DNA of 64,000 nucleotides from Mycobacterium sp. 852014-50255_SCH5639931 (GTDB lineage Bacteria > Actinomycetota > Actinomycetes > Mycobacteriales > Mycobacteriaceae): positions 186,001 to 250,000 of the forward strand of contig NZ_LZSV01000034.1 of the NCBI RefSeq assembly GCF_001665605.1, given 5' to 3'. The notes below the pieces were generated by a model. The model was given only the letters and a program-made list of their open reading frames with translations, was not told the origin of the DNA and searched no databases. Below, piece after piece: positions 1-9,183 of this stretch (positions are counted from its first letter, which is position 1; each line of letters begins with the position of its first letter). The position numbers were made by a program, and so were the translations under genes.

Positions 1-1073
1 CTCCACGGGCCGCCTGCGAACGTCAGACCCCCGGTGACGGTGAGCGGGCGGGCGGGATCGTCGACGGGCAGGCCCAGTTCGGCCGCCGCCACCTGAACGG
101 CCGAGGGAAAGCAGGAGTACAGGTCGACGTAGTCGACTTCGTCGATGCCCAGGCCCGCCAGCTCCAGCGCCCGGCCTCCGCCGATCCGGATGGCCGGAGA
201 GCGATGCAGCTCGTCACGCTCGGCGATGGCGGAGGTGTCATGCGCGTCGGTGCCCGCGTGCGGGTAGATCCAGCGATCGGCGGGGATCTGCAGGCGCCTG
301 GCCTGCTCCACCGAGGTCAAGACGAGCGCGGCGCCCTGATCGACCATGTTGTTGGAGTTCATCAGCTTGGTGTACGGCCAGCTGATCATCCGGTTCTGCG
401 GGCCGGGCTCGCAGATCTCCTCGGCGGTCACCGGTTTGCGGATCCATGCGTGCGGATTGTCGACCGCGACGGCGTTGAAGCGGGCCCACAGTTCGCCGAT
501 GCGCTTGCGGTGGTGCTCAACCGATTCGCCGTTCGCAATCCGCAGGGCTTGCTCGAACAGCGGGTAGACGAAGGCCGGCCGGTCGAGCCGGATCCTGATC
601 TCCGCGTCGCCGGCCATCGGGACGTCGTCGCCGCTGACCTCGGCCATTGGGACCGAGTCGTCCTGAACGGTCCACTCGAGTTTGCCGCCCTTGGCCCGCA
701 GGCCCCGGCGGGTGCGCCACGTCTCGGCGCCGGCCAGCAGCACCACCTGAGCGCTGCCCCGCTGGATGTCCAGGCACGCCTGGTTGACCAGCGACTGCGG
801 CACGTTCCCGCCGACGGGGCTGTACAACGTGGTGAAGTCCATCGCCCCGATCCGCTGGCCGAGCAGCAGCCCGGGATCCCGATAGTGCGCCGACAGGATG
901 TTCACCACTCGGATGGAATCCACGGCCTCGATCACCCGCGAATCGGCGGCTCGCCGAGCGGCGGCCGCCATCAGGTCCACCGGCTCGACGGACCGCTTCT
1001 CCGGGTCGATCTCGTCGCGGTGGTTGACCTGGCCGAAGCCGATCAACACCGGTGTCCTGGGGTGCACGGTCAT
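1..1073 (-). CDS. Thiolase-like acetyl-CoA acetyltransferase / lipid-transfer protein (3' end outside window)
   Basis: The reverse strand reads about 357 codons from an ATG at 1073 and runs off the window edge. The N-terminus (MTVHPRTPVLIGFGQVN) and the later DYVDLYSCFPSAVQVA and TVTGGLTFAGGPW segments are typical of the thiolase/SCP-x-like superfamily, probably acting on acyl-CoA. By gene order it matches M. tuberculosis Rv1867, next to the CoA-transferase homologue upstream. A TAAATT -10 box lies at 1080-1085, six bases before the ATG, suggesting a leaderless transcript separate from the neighbour that ends 59 bases upstream. The true substrate cannot be read from sequence. Confidence 0.85.
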   Translation of the reverse strand, partial: MTVHPRTPVLIGFGQVNHRDEIDPEKRSVEPVDLMAAAARRAADSRVIEAVDSIRVVNILSAHYRDPGLLLGQRIGAMDFTTLYSPVGGNVPQSLVNQACLDIQRGSAQVVLLAGAETWRTRRGLRAKGGKLEWTVQDDSVPMAEVSGDDVPMAGDAEIRIRLDRPAFVYPLFEQALRIANGESVEHHRKRIGELWARFNAVAVDNPHAWIRKPVTAEEICEPGPQNRMISWPYTKLMNSNNMVDQGAALVLTSVEQARRLQIPADRWIYPHAGTDAHDTSAIAERDELHRSPAIRIGGGRALELAGLGIDEVDYVDLYSCFPSAVQVAAAELGLPVDDPARPLTVTGGLTFAGGPW

Positions 1074-1132
1074 ACGACGAATTTAGCGTGGCTATCGATC
1101 AGTCTGGTCGCGCGGGCCGGATTCGGCGCGCG

Positions 1133-3526
1133 TTATGGGGGACCGAACAGCACGCCGTCGCTGATGAGGCGGTCGATCTCCTGCGGGCTCATGCCGAGCA
1201 GCCTGCGGCAGACGTCGACGGTGTCCTGGCCGGGCAGCGGCGCAGGCCGCTGGGGCGCCCGCGGGATGTGCTGGAACGGCGCGGGGCCCGTCTCGGCCGG
1301 CAGCGGACGCTCGATGAGGGGGTGCAGCATCTCGGCATAGACTTTCCGCTCGACCAGCTGGGGGTCCTCCAAGATGTCCGGCGGCCGGTTCATCGGCCCG
1401 GCCGCAACCCCGGAGGATTGCAGCAGCTGGGCGGCCCGGACCGGGGTGCGCGTGCGGGTCCAGGCCGACACCAATTCCACCAGCTCCCGCCGGTTCGCCA
1501 GCCGCGCCTCGCCGGTCGCGAAGCGCGGATCGTCCGCCCATTCCGGGTGATGGAAAACACCTGCGGCGCAACGCCACTCGTCGTCGGATTCGATCGAGAT
1601 GACGCACCACTCGTCGTCGCCCGCGCACGGATAGACGGCGTGCAGGCTGCTGGCCTCGGAGATTCTCGGCACGCCCGCGGCCAGGGCGGCCTGGGTGACG
1701 TACAAGGTGTCGAGTTGGTTGATGACGGCTTCGGCTTGCGAGATGTGCACGTGCGACCCGCCGCCCGTCCGGTGGCGGTGGATCAGCGCGGCCAGCGCCG
1801 CGATCGCGGTGATCCGCCCGACGACGTGGTCGGGAAAGATGGTCGTCGCGTCGTAAAAGGCATGCCGTCCAGCGTGATTCCGGTTCTCCGGTTCGTCGGC
1901 CGTCCACAACCGGGTGACACCGGTCGCGGCGCGCACCAGCGGCCCGTAGCCCATCCGGGTGCTCCACGGGCCTTCGTCGCCGTAGGCGCTGCTCTCGGCG
2001 AGCACGACCCTCGGGTTGACCGCACGCAGATCGTGGTAGGAAAAGCCGAGCGCGGTAAGCGTTCCCGGCTTGAAGTTGGCGAAGACGGCGTCGGACTCGG
2101 CGACGAGCCGGGTGAAGATCTGCTTGCCCGCCGGGCTGCGCAGGTCCAGGCCCATCGCCAGGTGGTTGCGATGTGTCCAGGCGAACGACTCGCTCATGGC
2201 TTCGCCGACGCGGGCCTGCCGCAACCCGTCCGGGTATTCGGCGCTTTCGACTTTGATGACCTCGGCGCCGAGGTCGCCGAAGAGCCGGCTCAGCTCGCCG
2301 CCGGCGACGATGATCCCCAGATCCAGGATGCGAAGGCCCGCAAAGGGATAGTCGCCGACACGGCCGGATGGCGATTGCACGACCGCCGGGTTCCCCCGCC
2401 AGCCCGGTCCGTCCCACCCCGCGGCCGGGGCCGGGCTGCGGAAACCCGCGTGCCGCCCGTCGACGACGAAATAGCCGGTCGGCACGCTGGTCCGCACCCC
2501 CGGGACGAGCTCGGCGTCGGTGATCGCGCCCACCGCCTGAAAATGCTCGGAATTCATCGCCCACGACGGCGTCAGTACGGCGGCGATCGGCACGCCGTGA
2601 GCCTGCCCCGCGGCCACCAGATCCTTCATGGTCTGTCCGGCGAACAGCGCCTGGACCAGCTCGCTGATCTGGGGCCACGCAGCGAAGCGTGCGCCGATCA
2701 CGTCGTATTTCGGGTCCTGGAAATCGTCCGGCTCGCCCAGCCAGCGCCGCAGGCCCCGCCATTGGCGCGGCGCCATCACGCACAGCCGGACGTAACCGTC
2801 CTTGCAGGGGTAGATCGGGTACGCATCCTGGTTCTTCGGGCGCCCCCGCCACTGCCCGCTGCGCCTGATGCCGGCGGCGACCTGTCCGTGCGCGCCGAAC
2901 GCCGGGTCGAGCGACATGACCACGGCGTCGAAACGCGAGAAGTCAATGTATTCGCCTGTGCCGGTACGCAATCGGTTGTAATACGCCACAAGGGTTGCCC
3001 ACGCCGCCTGGGCGGCGGCGGTGGCCGACGCAATACCGTCCGGTGGCAACACGGGGGTACCGGTGGTGGGGCCGGATCGTGACAGGGAGCCGCACATCGC
3101 GTACAACACCGGATCGGTGGCCCGCCACAGCGACCGCGGCCCGGTCGCGCCGAAGTCGGTGATTGAGAGCACCACCAGATGCGGGTGCTGGGCGGCCAGT
3201 TCCTCCACCGACGTCCCGAAGGTCGGCGCCTCCCCATAGAAGCCGTCGTCGACGACGATGTCGGCCTGGGCGGCCAGGTCGAGGAACACGCCGCAGTCGT
3301 CCTCGTCGAACGGGTCCAGCACAACGCTGCGCTTGTTCGCGTTGTGCACGGCAAATGGGATACTCGCACCGGCCAGCGTCGGCCGCGCATCGCGCGCCGG
3401 GCTTCCGGTGGGGGGTTCGACCTTGAGCACGTCGGCGCCCAAGTCGGCGAGCAGGCGCGTCACCGCGTCGCCGTTGCCGCTCGACAAGTCGAGGACGCGC
3501 ACGGCGTCGAGCAACCCGTCGGACAT
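1133..3526 (-). CDS. Fused double-domain CaiB/BaiF family III CoA-transferase
   Basis: 797 residues, about twice the length of a single family III CoA-transferase, because two CaiB/BaiF modules are fused. Each begins with the diagnostic pattern: near the N-terminus VRVLDLSSGNGDAVTRLLADLGADVLKVEPP, shown here only by its core LADLGADVLKVEPP, and near residue 400 LRILDLGIIVAGGELSRL followed by FGDLGAEVIKVES. Such enzymes transfer CoA between organic acids. It corresponds to Rv1866 by position and likely works with the downstream thiolase-like gene. An upstream in-frame ATG (3571) exists, but ATG 3526 is preferred: a TACGGT -10 box (3533-3538) sits six bases before it, the leaderless arrangement. 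Confidence 0.88.
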   Translation of the reverse strand: MSDGLLDAVRVLDLSSGNGDAVTRLLADLGADVLKVEPPTGSPARDARPTLAGASIPFAVHNANKRSVVLDPFDEDDCGVFLDLAAQADIVVDDGFYGEAPTFGTSVEELAAQHPHLVVLSITDFGATGPRSLWRATDPVLYAMCGSLSRSGPTTGTPVLPPDGIASATAAAQAAWATLVAYYNRLRTGTGEYIDFSRFDAVVMSLDPAFGAHGQVAAGIRRSGQWRGRPKNQDAYPIYPCKDGYVRLCVMAPRQWRGLRRWLGEPDDFQDPKYDVIGARFAAWPQISELVQALFAGQTMKDLVAAGQAHGVPIAAVLTPSWAMNSEHFQAVGAITDAELVPGVRTSVPTGYFVVDGRHAGFRSPAPAAGWDGPGWRGNPAVVQSPSGRVGDYPFAGLRILDLGIIVAGGELSRLFGDLGAEVIKVESAEYPDGLRQARVGEAMSESFAWTHRNHLAMGLDLRSPAGKQIFTRLVAESDAVFANFKPGTLTALGFSYHDLRAVNPRVVLAESSAYGDEGPWSTRMGYGPLVRAATGVTRLWTADEPENRNHAGRHAFYDATTIFPDHVVGRITAIAALAALIHRHRTGGGSHVHISQAEAVINQLDTLYVTQAALAAGVPRISEASSLHAVYPCAGDDEWCVISIESDDEWRCAAGVFHHPEWADDPRFATGEARLANRRELVELVSAWTRTRTPVRAAQLLQSSGVAAGPMNRPPDILEDPQLVERKVYAEMLHPLIERPLPAETGPAPFQHIPRAPQRPAPLPGQDTVDVCRRLLGMSPQEIDRLISDGVLFGPP

Positions 3527-3676
3527 CAGCACACCGTACCCGCCGGTGCGGACGGTCGCCCCACCAGCCAAAAAGCCAACCCGGCAAGCTGATTGGGAGG
3601 GCGAACTCGCGGTCGGCTATCGTCACAGGCCGATCGGCGAGGCCACGGGCGAAACGATCCGACGGAGGCATCTGAT

Positions 3677-4594
3677 ATGAGCGCGCACTTGACCTACATC
3701 GAGGCGGTGGTGGTCGGCGCGTTCCAGGGCGTCACCGAGCTGTTCCCGGTTTCCAGCCTCGGGCATGCGGTGTTGGTGCCCGCGGTGGTCGGCGGCCGGT
3801 GGGCCGAAGACCTGAGCGTCTCGGCCCCCGAATCGCCCTACCTGGCGTTCATCGTCGGCCTGCATGTGGCCACCGCCGCCGCGTTGCTGGTGTTCTTCTG
3901 GCGGGACTGGGTGCGCATCGTGGCCGGATTTGTGTCGTCATTGCGGCATCGCCGGATCAACACCCCCGACGAGCGGCTCGCCTGGCTCATCGTGGGGGCC
4001 ACCATTCCGGTCGGGCTGGCGGGGCTGGTCCTGGAAAAGACGTTCCGCACCACGCTCGGCAAGCCCATCCCGGCGGCGATTTTCCTGCTGCTCAACGGCA
4101 TCGCACTCTACGCGGGCGAAGTTCTTCGCCGGCGCGTCGCGCCCGGGACCGACCGCGAGCAGAGGGTCGGCGAACAACCCGCGCACACCGGGGAGGCCGT
4201 GGACAACCGCCTGGCCCAGCTCCCCCTGCGCCGCGGCATCCTGATCGGCGCTGCACAGATCCTGGCGCTGCTGCCCGGCATCAGCCGTTCGGGCATCACC
4301 ATGGTGGCCGGCCTGTGGCGCGGCTTGTCCCACGAGGACGCCGCCCGGTTCTCCTTCCTGTTGGCGACGCCGATCATCCTGGCCGCCGGCGTGTACAAGA
4401 TCCCGGAGTTGTTCGGACCTCAAGCGGCCGGGATAGGTGGCCAGGTGCTGGCCGGCAGCATCGCCTCCTTCGTGTGCGCCTACCTCGCCGTGCGGTTCCT
4501 GACGCAGTACTTCCAAACCCGCACCCTCACACCATTTGCCATCTACTGCGCCCTGGCCGGCGGCGCCAGCCTGGTGTGGCTCGCCATCAGCTGA
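3677..4594 (+). CDS. uppP: Undecaprenyl-diphosphatase-type membrane protein (UppP/BacA paralogue)
   Basis: 305 residues, very hydrophobic, with both UppP signatures: FQGVTELFPVSSLGH near the N-terminus and ALLPGISRSGITM around residue 200. UppP removes a phosphate from undecaprenyl (in mycobacteria decaprenyl) diphosphate to recycle the lipid carrier of cell-wall synthesis. ATG 3677 is chosen because GGAGG lies eight bases upstream; the in-frame extension to 3593 is hydrophilic and has no such site. The sequence differs clearly from the M. tuberculosis UppP I remember (TEFLPVSSSGH, with a shorter middle loop), and this is not its usual genomic position, so it may be a second copy. It is divergent from the CoA-transferase gene. 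Confidence 0.86.
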   Translation: MSAHLTYIEAVVVGAFQGVTELFPVSSLGHAVLVPAVVGGRWAEDLSVSAPESPYLAFIVGLHVATAAALLVFFWRDWVRIVAGFVSSLRHRRINTPDERLAWLIVGATIPVGLAGLVLEKTFRTTLGKPIPAAIFLLLNGIALYAGEVLRRRVAPGTDREQRVGEQPAHTGEAVDNRLAQLPLRRGILIGAAQILALLPGISRSGITMVAGLWRGLSHEDAARFSFLLATPIILAAGVYKIPELFGPQAAGIGGQVLAGSIASFVCAYLAVRFLTQYFQTRTLTPFAIYCALAGGASLVWLAIS

Positions 4595-4675
4595 CGTTGT
4601 CGTTGACGACCGGCACGAATACTGGCCGTAGCCTGGCTGGAGGTACGAAGTAACCGACGAGTCGAGGCAACGCGC

Positions 4676-5173
4676 ATGAGCCGCTCCGGGTCTGAAGGCA
4701 CCGGACCACGCCAGGAGTCGGTGTGGGACTACCCACGCCCGCCCCGCGTCGAGCCGTTCACCGGTCGCATCACCGTCGAGTTGGGTGGTGTAGTCATCGC
4801 ATCCACCCGTCGGGCCTGGCGGGTGCTCGAGACCAGTCATCCGCCGACCTATTACCTGCCGCGCGACGCGTTTACCGAAGGAGCCCTGCGTGAGGCGTCC
4901 GGTAGCTCCTGGTGTGAATGGAAAGGCCGGGCAACCTATTACGACCTGTTCGGCGGCGGCGTCGTCGCCCCGAAATCGGCTTGGAGTTATCTGAGTCCGA
5001 CGCCCGGATTCGAAGCCATCGCCGGGGCGGTCGCGGTGATGGCCGCCAACGTCGACCGCTGCACGGTCAACGGAGAGGTCGTCGTGCCCCAACCCGGCGG
5101 CTTCTACGGCGGCTGGATCACCAGCTGGGTGACCGGCCCGTTCAAAGGCGTTCCCGGCTCGACGGGTTGGTGA
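4676..5173 (+). CDS. DUF427 domain protein
   Basis: 165 residues carrying all DUF427 landmarks: the start WDYPRPPRVEP, the segment HPPTYYLPRDA, CEWKGRATYYD, and the C-terminal VVPQPGGFYGGWITSWV followed by GPFKGVPGSTGW. The family is a small beta-rich fold of unknown biochemical role, common in actinobacteria and often near redox or lipid genes. The gene starts at ATG 4676, 81 bases after the UppP stop, and converges on the broken acetyltransferase gene only eight bases beyond its own stop. No signal peptide or membrane segment is visible, so it is likely cytoplasmic. Confidence 0.85.
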   Translation: MSRSGSEGTGPRQESVWDYPRPPRVEPFTGRITVELGGVVIASTRRAWRVLETSHPPTYYLPRDAFTEGALREASGSSWCEWKGRATYYDLFGGGVVAPKSAWSYLSPTPGFEAIAGAVAVMAANVDRCTVNGEVVVPQPGGFYGGWITSWVTGPFKGVPGSTGW

Positions 5174-5181
5174 TGGTGCCG

Positions 5182-5691
5182 CTACACCGGTTCTATCCGG
5201 TAACGAACCAAGCGCCGCGTGTCATTGCCGAAAACCGCTGTGCGGCAAGTCCCGTCGGTCCGCCAGCCGTCACGCTCGTAGAATCGTCGAGCGTCGGTGT
5301 TGCCCTCCAGCGCCCACAGCACGGCGCCCGACACACCGACTTGCCGCAGCCGCGCCCGGGCGGCCGCCATCAGCGAGCTCCCCACCCCCGCACCCAGTTA
5401 GGCCGGGTCAACATACAGCGCCACCAGCTCACCGGCGTTCGGCGGGTCGTTTTCGCGGCACAGGCCCGTGGTGGCGAAGCCGCGGATCGCCGACCCGTCG
5501 ACCGCGACCAAGGTGGACGGCATCCGCAACCCCACGCGGCCGAAGGTGTAGCGGTCGACTAACGCCTCCGGGGTGAGGCTGTCCAGGTAGTCCTGGGCGA
5601 TGAGCCCCCGGTAGGCCGACCGCCATGACCGCACGTGCAAACAGGCCACCTCGTAGGCGTCCGCCAGGACCGCCGCACGCACCTGGGTCAT
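5182..5691 (-). pseudogene. GNAT N-acetyltransferase interrupted by an in-frame stop
   Basis: Two same-frame segments form one GNAT protein of about 168 residues split by a TAA codon at 5398-5400. The first half (MTQVRAAVLADAYEVACLH from ATG 5691) ends in VALYVDPA. The second begins LGAGVGSSLMAAARARLRQV and ends normally with FYERDGWRTDGTCR. Joined, they rebuild motif A, VDPA-x-LGAGVGSSL, where x is typically Tyr or a similar residue, so one TAC or TAT to TAA change explains the break. The stop lies exactly in the acetyl-CoA pyrophosphate loop, so neither half could work alone. It could also be a sequencing error. An earlier in-frame ATG exists at 5736. Confidence 0.82.
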
Positions 5692-5763
5692 CGTTGCAGT
5701 ATTCGACGATCTGGGGTCAGATTGCCTAGTTGACACCCGTCAAGACTTCCGGAGGGTACGAAA

Positions 5764-6612
5764 ATGGCAGACACGGCGTCCGTTGGGCTGAAGGTCCGCG
5801 GCAAGGTAATCGTGATCACCGGCGGCGCCCGGGGCATCGGGTTGGCCACCGCGACCGCGTTGCACAATCTGGGCGCCAAAGTGGCCATCGGTGACATCGA
5901 CGAGGTGCGGGTGAAGGAATCCGGCGCCGCGCTGGGCCTGGACGTGTACGGCAAGCTCGACGTCACCGACCCGCACTCGTTCGCGGACTTCCTGGACGAG
6001 GTCGAGCGCCAACTCGGCCCGATCGACGTGTTGGTCAACAACGCCGGCATCATGCCGCTCGGCCGGATAGTCGACGAGCCGGACGCCGTCACCCGGCGCG
6101 TCCTCGACATCAACGTCTACGGCGTCATCCTGGGCAGCAAGCTGGCCGCCCAGCGCATGGTCCCCCGCCGATCCGGACACGTCATCAACGTCGCGTCGCT
6201 CGCCGGGGAGACCTACATCGCCGGGGCGGCCACCTACTGCGCCAGCAAGCACGCGGTGATCGGCTTCACCGATACCGCCCGGCTCGAATGCCGAAAGGCG
6301 GGCGTGAAGTTCTCGGTCGTCATGCCGACGTTCGTGAACACCGAATTGATCGCCGGCACCTCGGGGGCCAAGGGGATCAAGAACGCCGAACCCGCCGACA
6401 TCGCCGAGGCGATCGTCAAACTGGTGGCGCATCCCCGGCCCCGAGTGCGGGTCACGAAGACGGCCGGCGCGATCATCGCATCGCAGAAGTTCATGCCCCG
6501 TGCACTGTCCGAGGGGCTGAACCGCGCGCTCGGCGGCGAGCACATCTTCACCGACGACGTCGACCCCGAGAAGCGCAGGGCCTACGAGTCGCGGGCGCGC
6601 GGCGAGGAGTGA
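5764..6612 (+). CDS. Short-chain dehydrogenase/reductase
   Basis: 282-residue classical SDR. The nucleotide-binding loop TGGARGIG is at residues 19-26, NNAG at about 92-95, and the catalytic Ser145, Tyr158 and Lys162 are in INVAS and YCASK. These enzymes use NAD(P)H to interconvert alcohols and ketones; the substrate is unknown. GGAGGG sits just before ATG 5764. By order it is the Rv1865c orthologue. The C-terminal 60 residues ([17 protein letters not shown] region) are basic and typical of the longer mycobacterial SDRs that may associate with membranes. The 46-base gap to the phosphoketolase allows co-transcription. Confidence 0.88.
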   Translation: MADTASVGLKVRGKVIVITGGARGIGLATATALHNLGAKVAIGDIDEVRVKESGAALGLDVYGKLDVTDPHSFADFLDEVERQLGPIDVLVNNAGIMPLGRIVDEPDAVTRRVLDINVYGVILGSKLAAQRMVPRRSGHVINVASLAGETYIAGAATYCASKHAVIGFTDTARLECRKAGVKFSVVMPTFVNTELIAGTSGAKGIKNAEPADIAEAIVKLVAHPRPRVRVTKTAGAIIASQKFMPRALSEGLNRALGGEHIFTDDVDPEKRRAYESRARGEE

Positions 6613-6658
6613 GCACCGCGTCGGGCGCCGTTCACCGCAGGCGCGGACAATCGGCGGG

Positions 6659-9052
6659 GTGAGCCTAGATACCCAGACAACCGCTCCCCTTGCCGACGAC
6701 GAACTCGACCTGATCAACGCATACTGGCGCGCCGCCAACTATCTGTCGGTCGGACAGATCTACCTGCTGGACAACCCGCTGCTGACCGAACCGCTGTCGC
6801 CCGAGCACGTCAAACCGCGGCTGCTGGGCCACTGGGGCACCACCCCGGCGCTGAACCTGATCTATGCGCACCTGAACCGGATCATCCGCGACCGCGACGC
6901 CAGCGTCATCTACGTCACCGGGCCCGGCCACGGCGGCCCCGCGCTGGTCGCGAACGCGTATCTCGAAGGCACCTACAGCGAGGTGTACACCGGCATCGAG
7001 GAGGACGCCGAAGGGCTGCGAAAGCTGTTCCGGCAGTTCTCTTTTCCCGGCGGCATCCCCAGCCACGTCGCCGCCCAGACGCCCGGCTCCATCCACGAGG
7101 GCGGTGAACTCGGCTATGCGCTGGTGCACGCCTACGGCGCGGCCTTCGACAACCCCGATCTGGTTGTGGCCTGCGTGATCGGCGACGGCGAGGCCGAGAC
7201 CGGGCCGCTGGCCGCCAGCTGGCATTCCAACAAATTCCTCAACCCGGTCACGGACGGCGCGGTGCTGCCCATCCTGCAGCTCAACGGCTACAAGATCGCC
7301 AACCCGACCGTGCTCGCGCGTATCCCCCACGCCGAACTCGAGGCGCTGCTGCGCGGCTACGGCTACCGGCCCATCACGGTCGCCGGTGACGACCCGGCCA
7401 ACGTGCACCAGCAGCTGGCGGCCGCGCTCGACGACGCCTTCGACGACATCGCGGCCATCCGGGATGCCGCGCGGCACGGCAACCAGGTGGAACGGCCCGT
7501 CTGGCCGATGATCGTGCTGCGCACCCCTAAGGGCTGGACCGGCCCGAAGGTGGTGGACGGCAAGAAGGTCGAGGGCACCTGGCGAGCGCATCAGGTTCCG
7601 CTGGCCGAGACGCACGACAATCCCCAGCATCGGGCGCAGCTCGAGGAGTGGCTGCGCAGCTACCGGCCTGAGGAGCTTTTCGACGGCGACGGCAAGCTGC
7701 GCGCCGAGCTGCGGGCGCTGGCGCCCCGCGGCGATCGCCGGATGAGCGCGAACCCGCACGCCAACGGCGGCCTGCTGCTGCACGACCTCGACCTGCCGGA
7801 CTTCCGCGACTACGCGGTCACGGTGTCGCGGCCGGCCGCGGTGACGCACGAGGCGACCCGGGTGCTGGGAACGTTCCTGCGGGACGTGATCGCGCGCAAC
7901 TCCGACCGGTTCCGCCTGATGGGCCCCGACGAGACGGCCTCTAACCGGCTGGACGCCGTCTACGGGGCGACGGCCAAGGTCTGGCTCTCCGAGCTCGGGC
8001 CCGACGACGAGAACCTCGCCGCCGACGGGCGGGTGATGGAGGTGCTCTCCGAACACCTGTGCCAGGGCTGGCTGGAGGGCTACCTGCTGACCGGCCGGCA
8101 CGGCCTGTTCAACTGCTACGAGGCGTTCGTGCACATCGTCGACTCGATGCTCAACCAGCACGCCAAGTGGCTCGCCACCAGCCTCGAGCTGCCGTGGCGG
8201 CGGCCGATCGCGTCGCTGAACTACCTGCTGTCCTCGCACGTGTGGCGCCAGGACCACAACGGCGCGTCACACCAAGACCCCGGCTTCATCGACCTGGTGG
8301 CCAACAAGCGGGCCGAATTGACCCGGGTGTACCTGCCGCCGGACGGCAACACGCTGCTGTCGGTGGCCGACCATTGCCTGCGCAGCCGCGACTACATCAA
8401 CGTCATCGTCGCCGGCAAGCAGCCGGCGCTGGCCTACCTGGACATGGATCAGGCCATCGCGCACTGCGCGCGCGGCGTGGGCATCTGGCCGTGGGCGAGC
8501 ACCGCCACCGGCGAACCCGACGTGGTGCTGGCCTGCGCCGGGGACATCCCGACGCTGGAGACCCTGGCCGCCGCCGACATCCTGCGCCGCGAACTGCCGG
8601 AGTTGGCGGTCCGGGTGGTCAACGTCGTCGACCTGATGCGGCTGCAGCCGGATTCCGAGCACCCGCACGGTCTGCCGGACAAGGAGTTCGACGCGCTGTT
8701 CACCCGCGATAAGCCGGTCATCTTCGCCTACCACGGCTACCCCTGGCTGATCCACCGGCTCACCTACCGCCGCACCAACCACCCGCACATCCACGTGCGC
8801 GGGTTCAAGGAGCGGGGCACCACCACGACGCCGTTCGACATGGTGATGCTGAACGATCTGGACCGCTTCCATTTGGTGATGGACGTCATCGACCGGGTCG
8901 AAGGGCTGGCCAGCCGGGCCGCCGAGCTGCGCCAACGGATGGTCGATGCCCGGCTCGCCGCGCGCATCTACACCCGTGAGCATGGCGAGGATGACCCGCA
9001 GATCGCCGGCTGGACCTGGGAGTCGAGCGAGCAGAACGAACATAGTGAGTGA
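6659..9052 (+). CDS. xfp: Phosphoketolase (xylulose-5-P / fructose-6-P)
   Basis: 797 residues, full length for the TPP-dependent XFP family. Visible signatures are GPGHGGP (88-94), GGIPSHV (131-137), [10 protein letters not shown], and GDGEAETGP (175-183) followed by WHSNKFLNP, which forms the TPP-binding region. The enzyme splits xylulose-5-phosphate or fructose-6-phosphate with phosphate to give acetyl-phosphate plus a triose or tetrose phosphate. The start is GTG 6659; no clear ribosome site precedes it, but GACAAT at 6646-6651 could serve as a -10 for a leaderless start. As far as I recall H37Rv has no such gene at this position. An acetate kinase or phosphotransacetylase partner is not in the window. 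Confidence 0.93.
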   Translation: MSLDTQTTAPLADDELDLINAYWRAANYLSVGQIYLLDNPLLTEPLSPEHVKPRLLGHWGTTPALNLIYAHLNRIIRDRDASVIYVTGPGHGGPALVANAYLEGTYSEVYTGIEEDAEGLRKLFRQFSFPGGIPSHVAAQTPGSIHEGGELGYALVHAYGAAFDNPDLVVACVIGDGEAETGPLAASWHSNKFLNPVTDGAVLPILQLNGYKIANPTVLARIPHAELEALLRGYGYRPITVAGDDPANVHQQLAAALDDAFDDIAAIRDAARHGNQVERPVWPMIVLRTPKGWTGPKVVDGKKVEGTWRAHQVPLAETHDNPQHRAQLEEWLRSYRPEELFDGDGKLRAELRALAPRGDRRMSANPHANGGLLLHDLDLPDFRDYAVTVSRPAAVTHEATRVLGTFLRDVIARNSDRFRLMGPDETASNRLDAVYGATAKVWLSELGPDDENLAADGRVMEVLSEHLCQGWLEGYLLTGRHGLFNCYEAFVHIVDSMLNQHAKWLATSLELPWRRPIASLNYLLSSHVWRQDHNGASHQDPGFIDLVANKRAELTRVYLPPDGNTLLSVADHCLRSRDYINVIVAGKQPALAYLDMDQAIAHCARGVGIWPWASTATGEPDVVLACAGDIPTLETLAAADILRRELPELAVRVVNVVDLMRLQPDSEHPHGLPDKEFDALFTRDKPVIFAYHGYPWLIHRLTYRRTNHPHIHVRGFKERGTTTTPFDMVMLNDLDRFHLVMDVIDRVEGLASRAAELRQRMVDARLAARIYTREHGEDDPQIAGWTWESSEQNEHSE

Positions 9053-9086
9053 TGGGAGCGAGACGACCGATATGCCTGGGAGTCGC

Positions 9087-9144
9087 CGAGATTGCCGTCA
9101 CGGCTGCCCTTGGGGCGTCCATCACAACCGTGACGGCAATCTCG
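9087..9144. repeat. Perfect 17-bp inverted repeat after the phosphoketolase gene
   Basis: CGAGATTGCCGTCACGG at 9087-9103 is repeated in perfect reverse complement at 9128-9144, separated by 24 bases. It begins 34 bases after the xfp stop and ends about 40 bases before the next gene. RNA from either strand would fold into a long stem without a clear U-run. It could be a terminator of the U-less type described in mycobacteria, or a structured RNA element. Confidence 0.7.
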
Positions 9145-9183
9145 TTTGGCCGTCGCGGCGGGGGCCACCGGTAAGCTGGACGA

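Noticed and set aside
204-1340. Long plus-strand open frame
   Set aside because: It overlaps the thiolase-like gene on the other strand, which has clear family motifs; the plus frame gives no recognisable protein and reflects high-GC antisense.
1052-3082. 676-codon plus-strand open frame
   Set aside because: Antisense to the CaiB/BaiF gene; composition rich in Arg, Gly and Asp without any domain.
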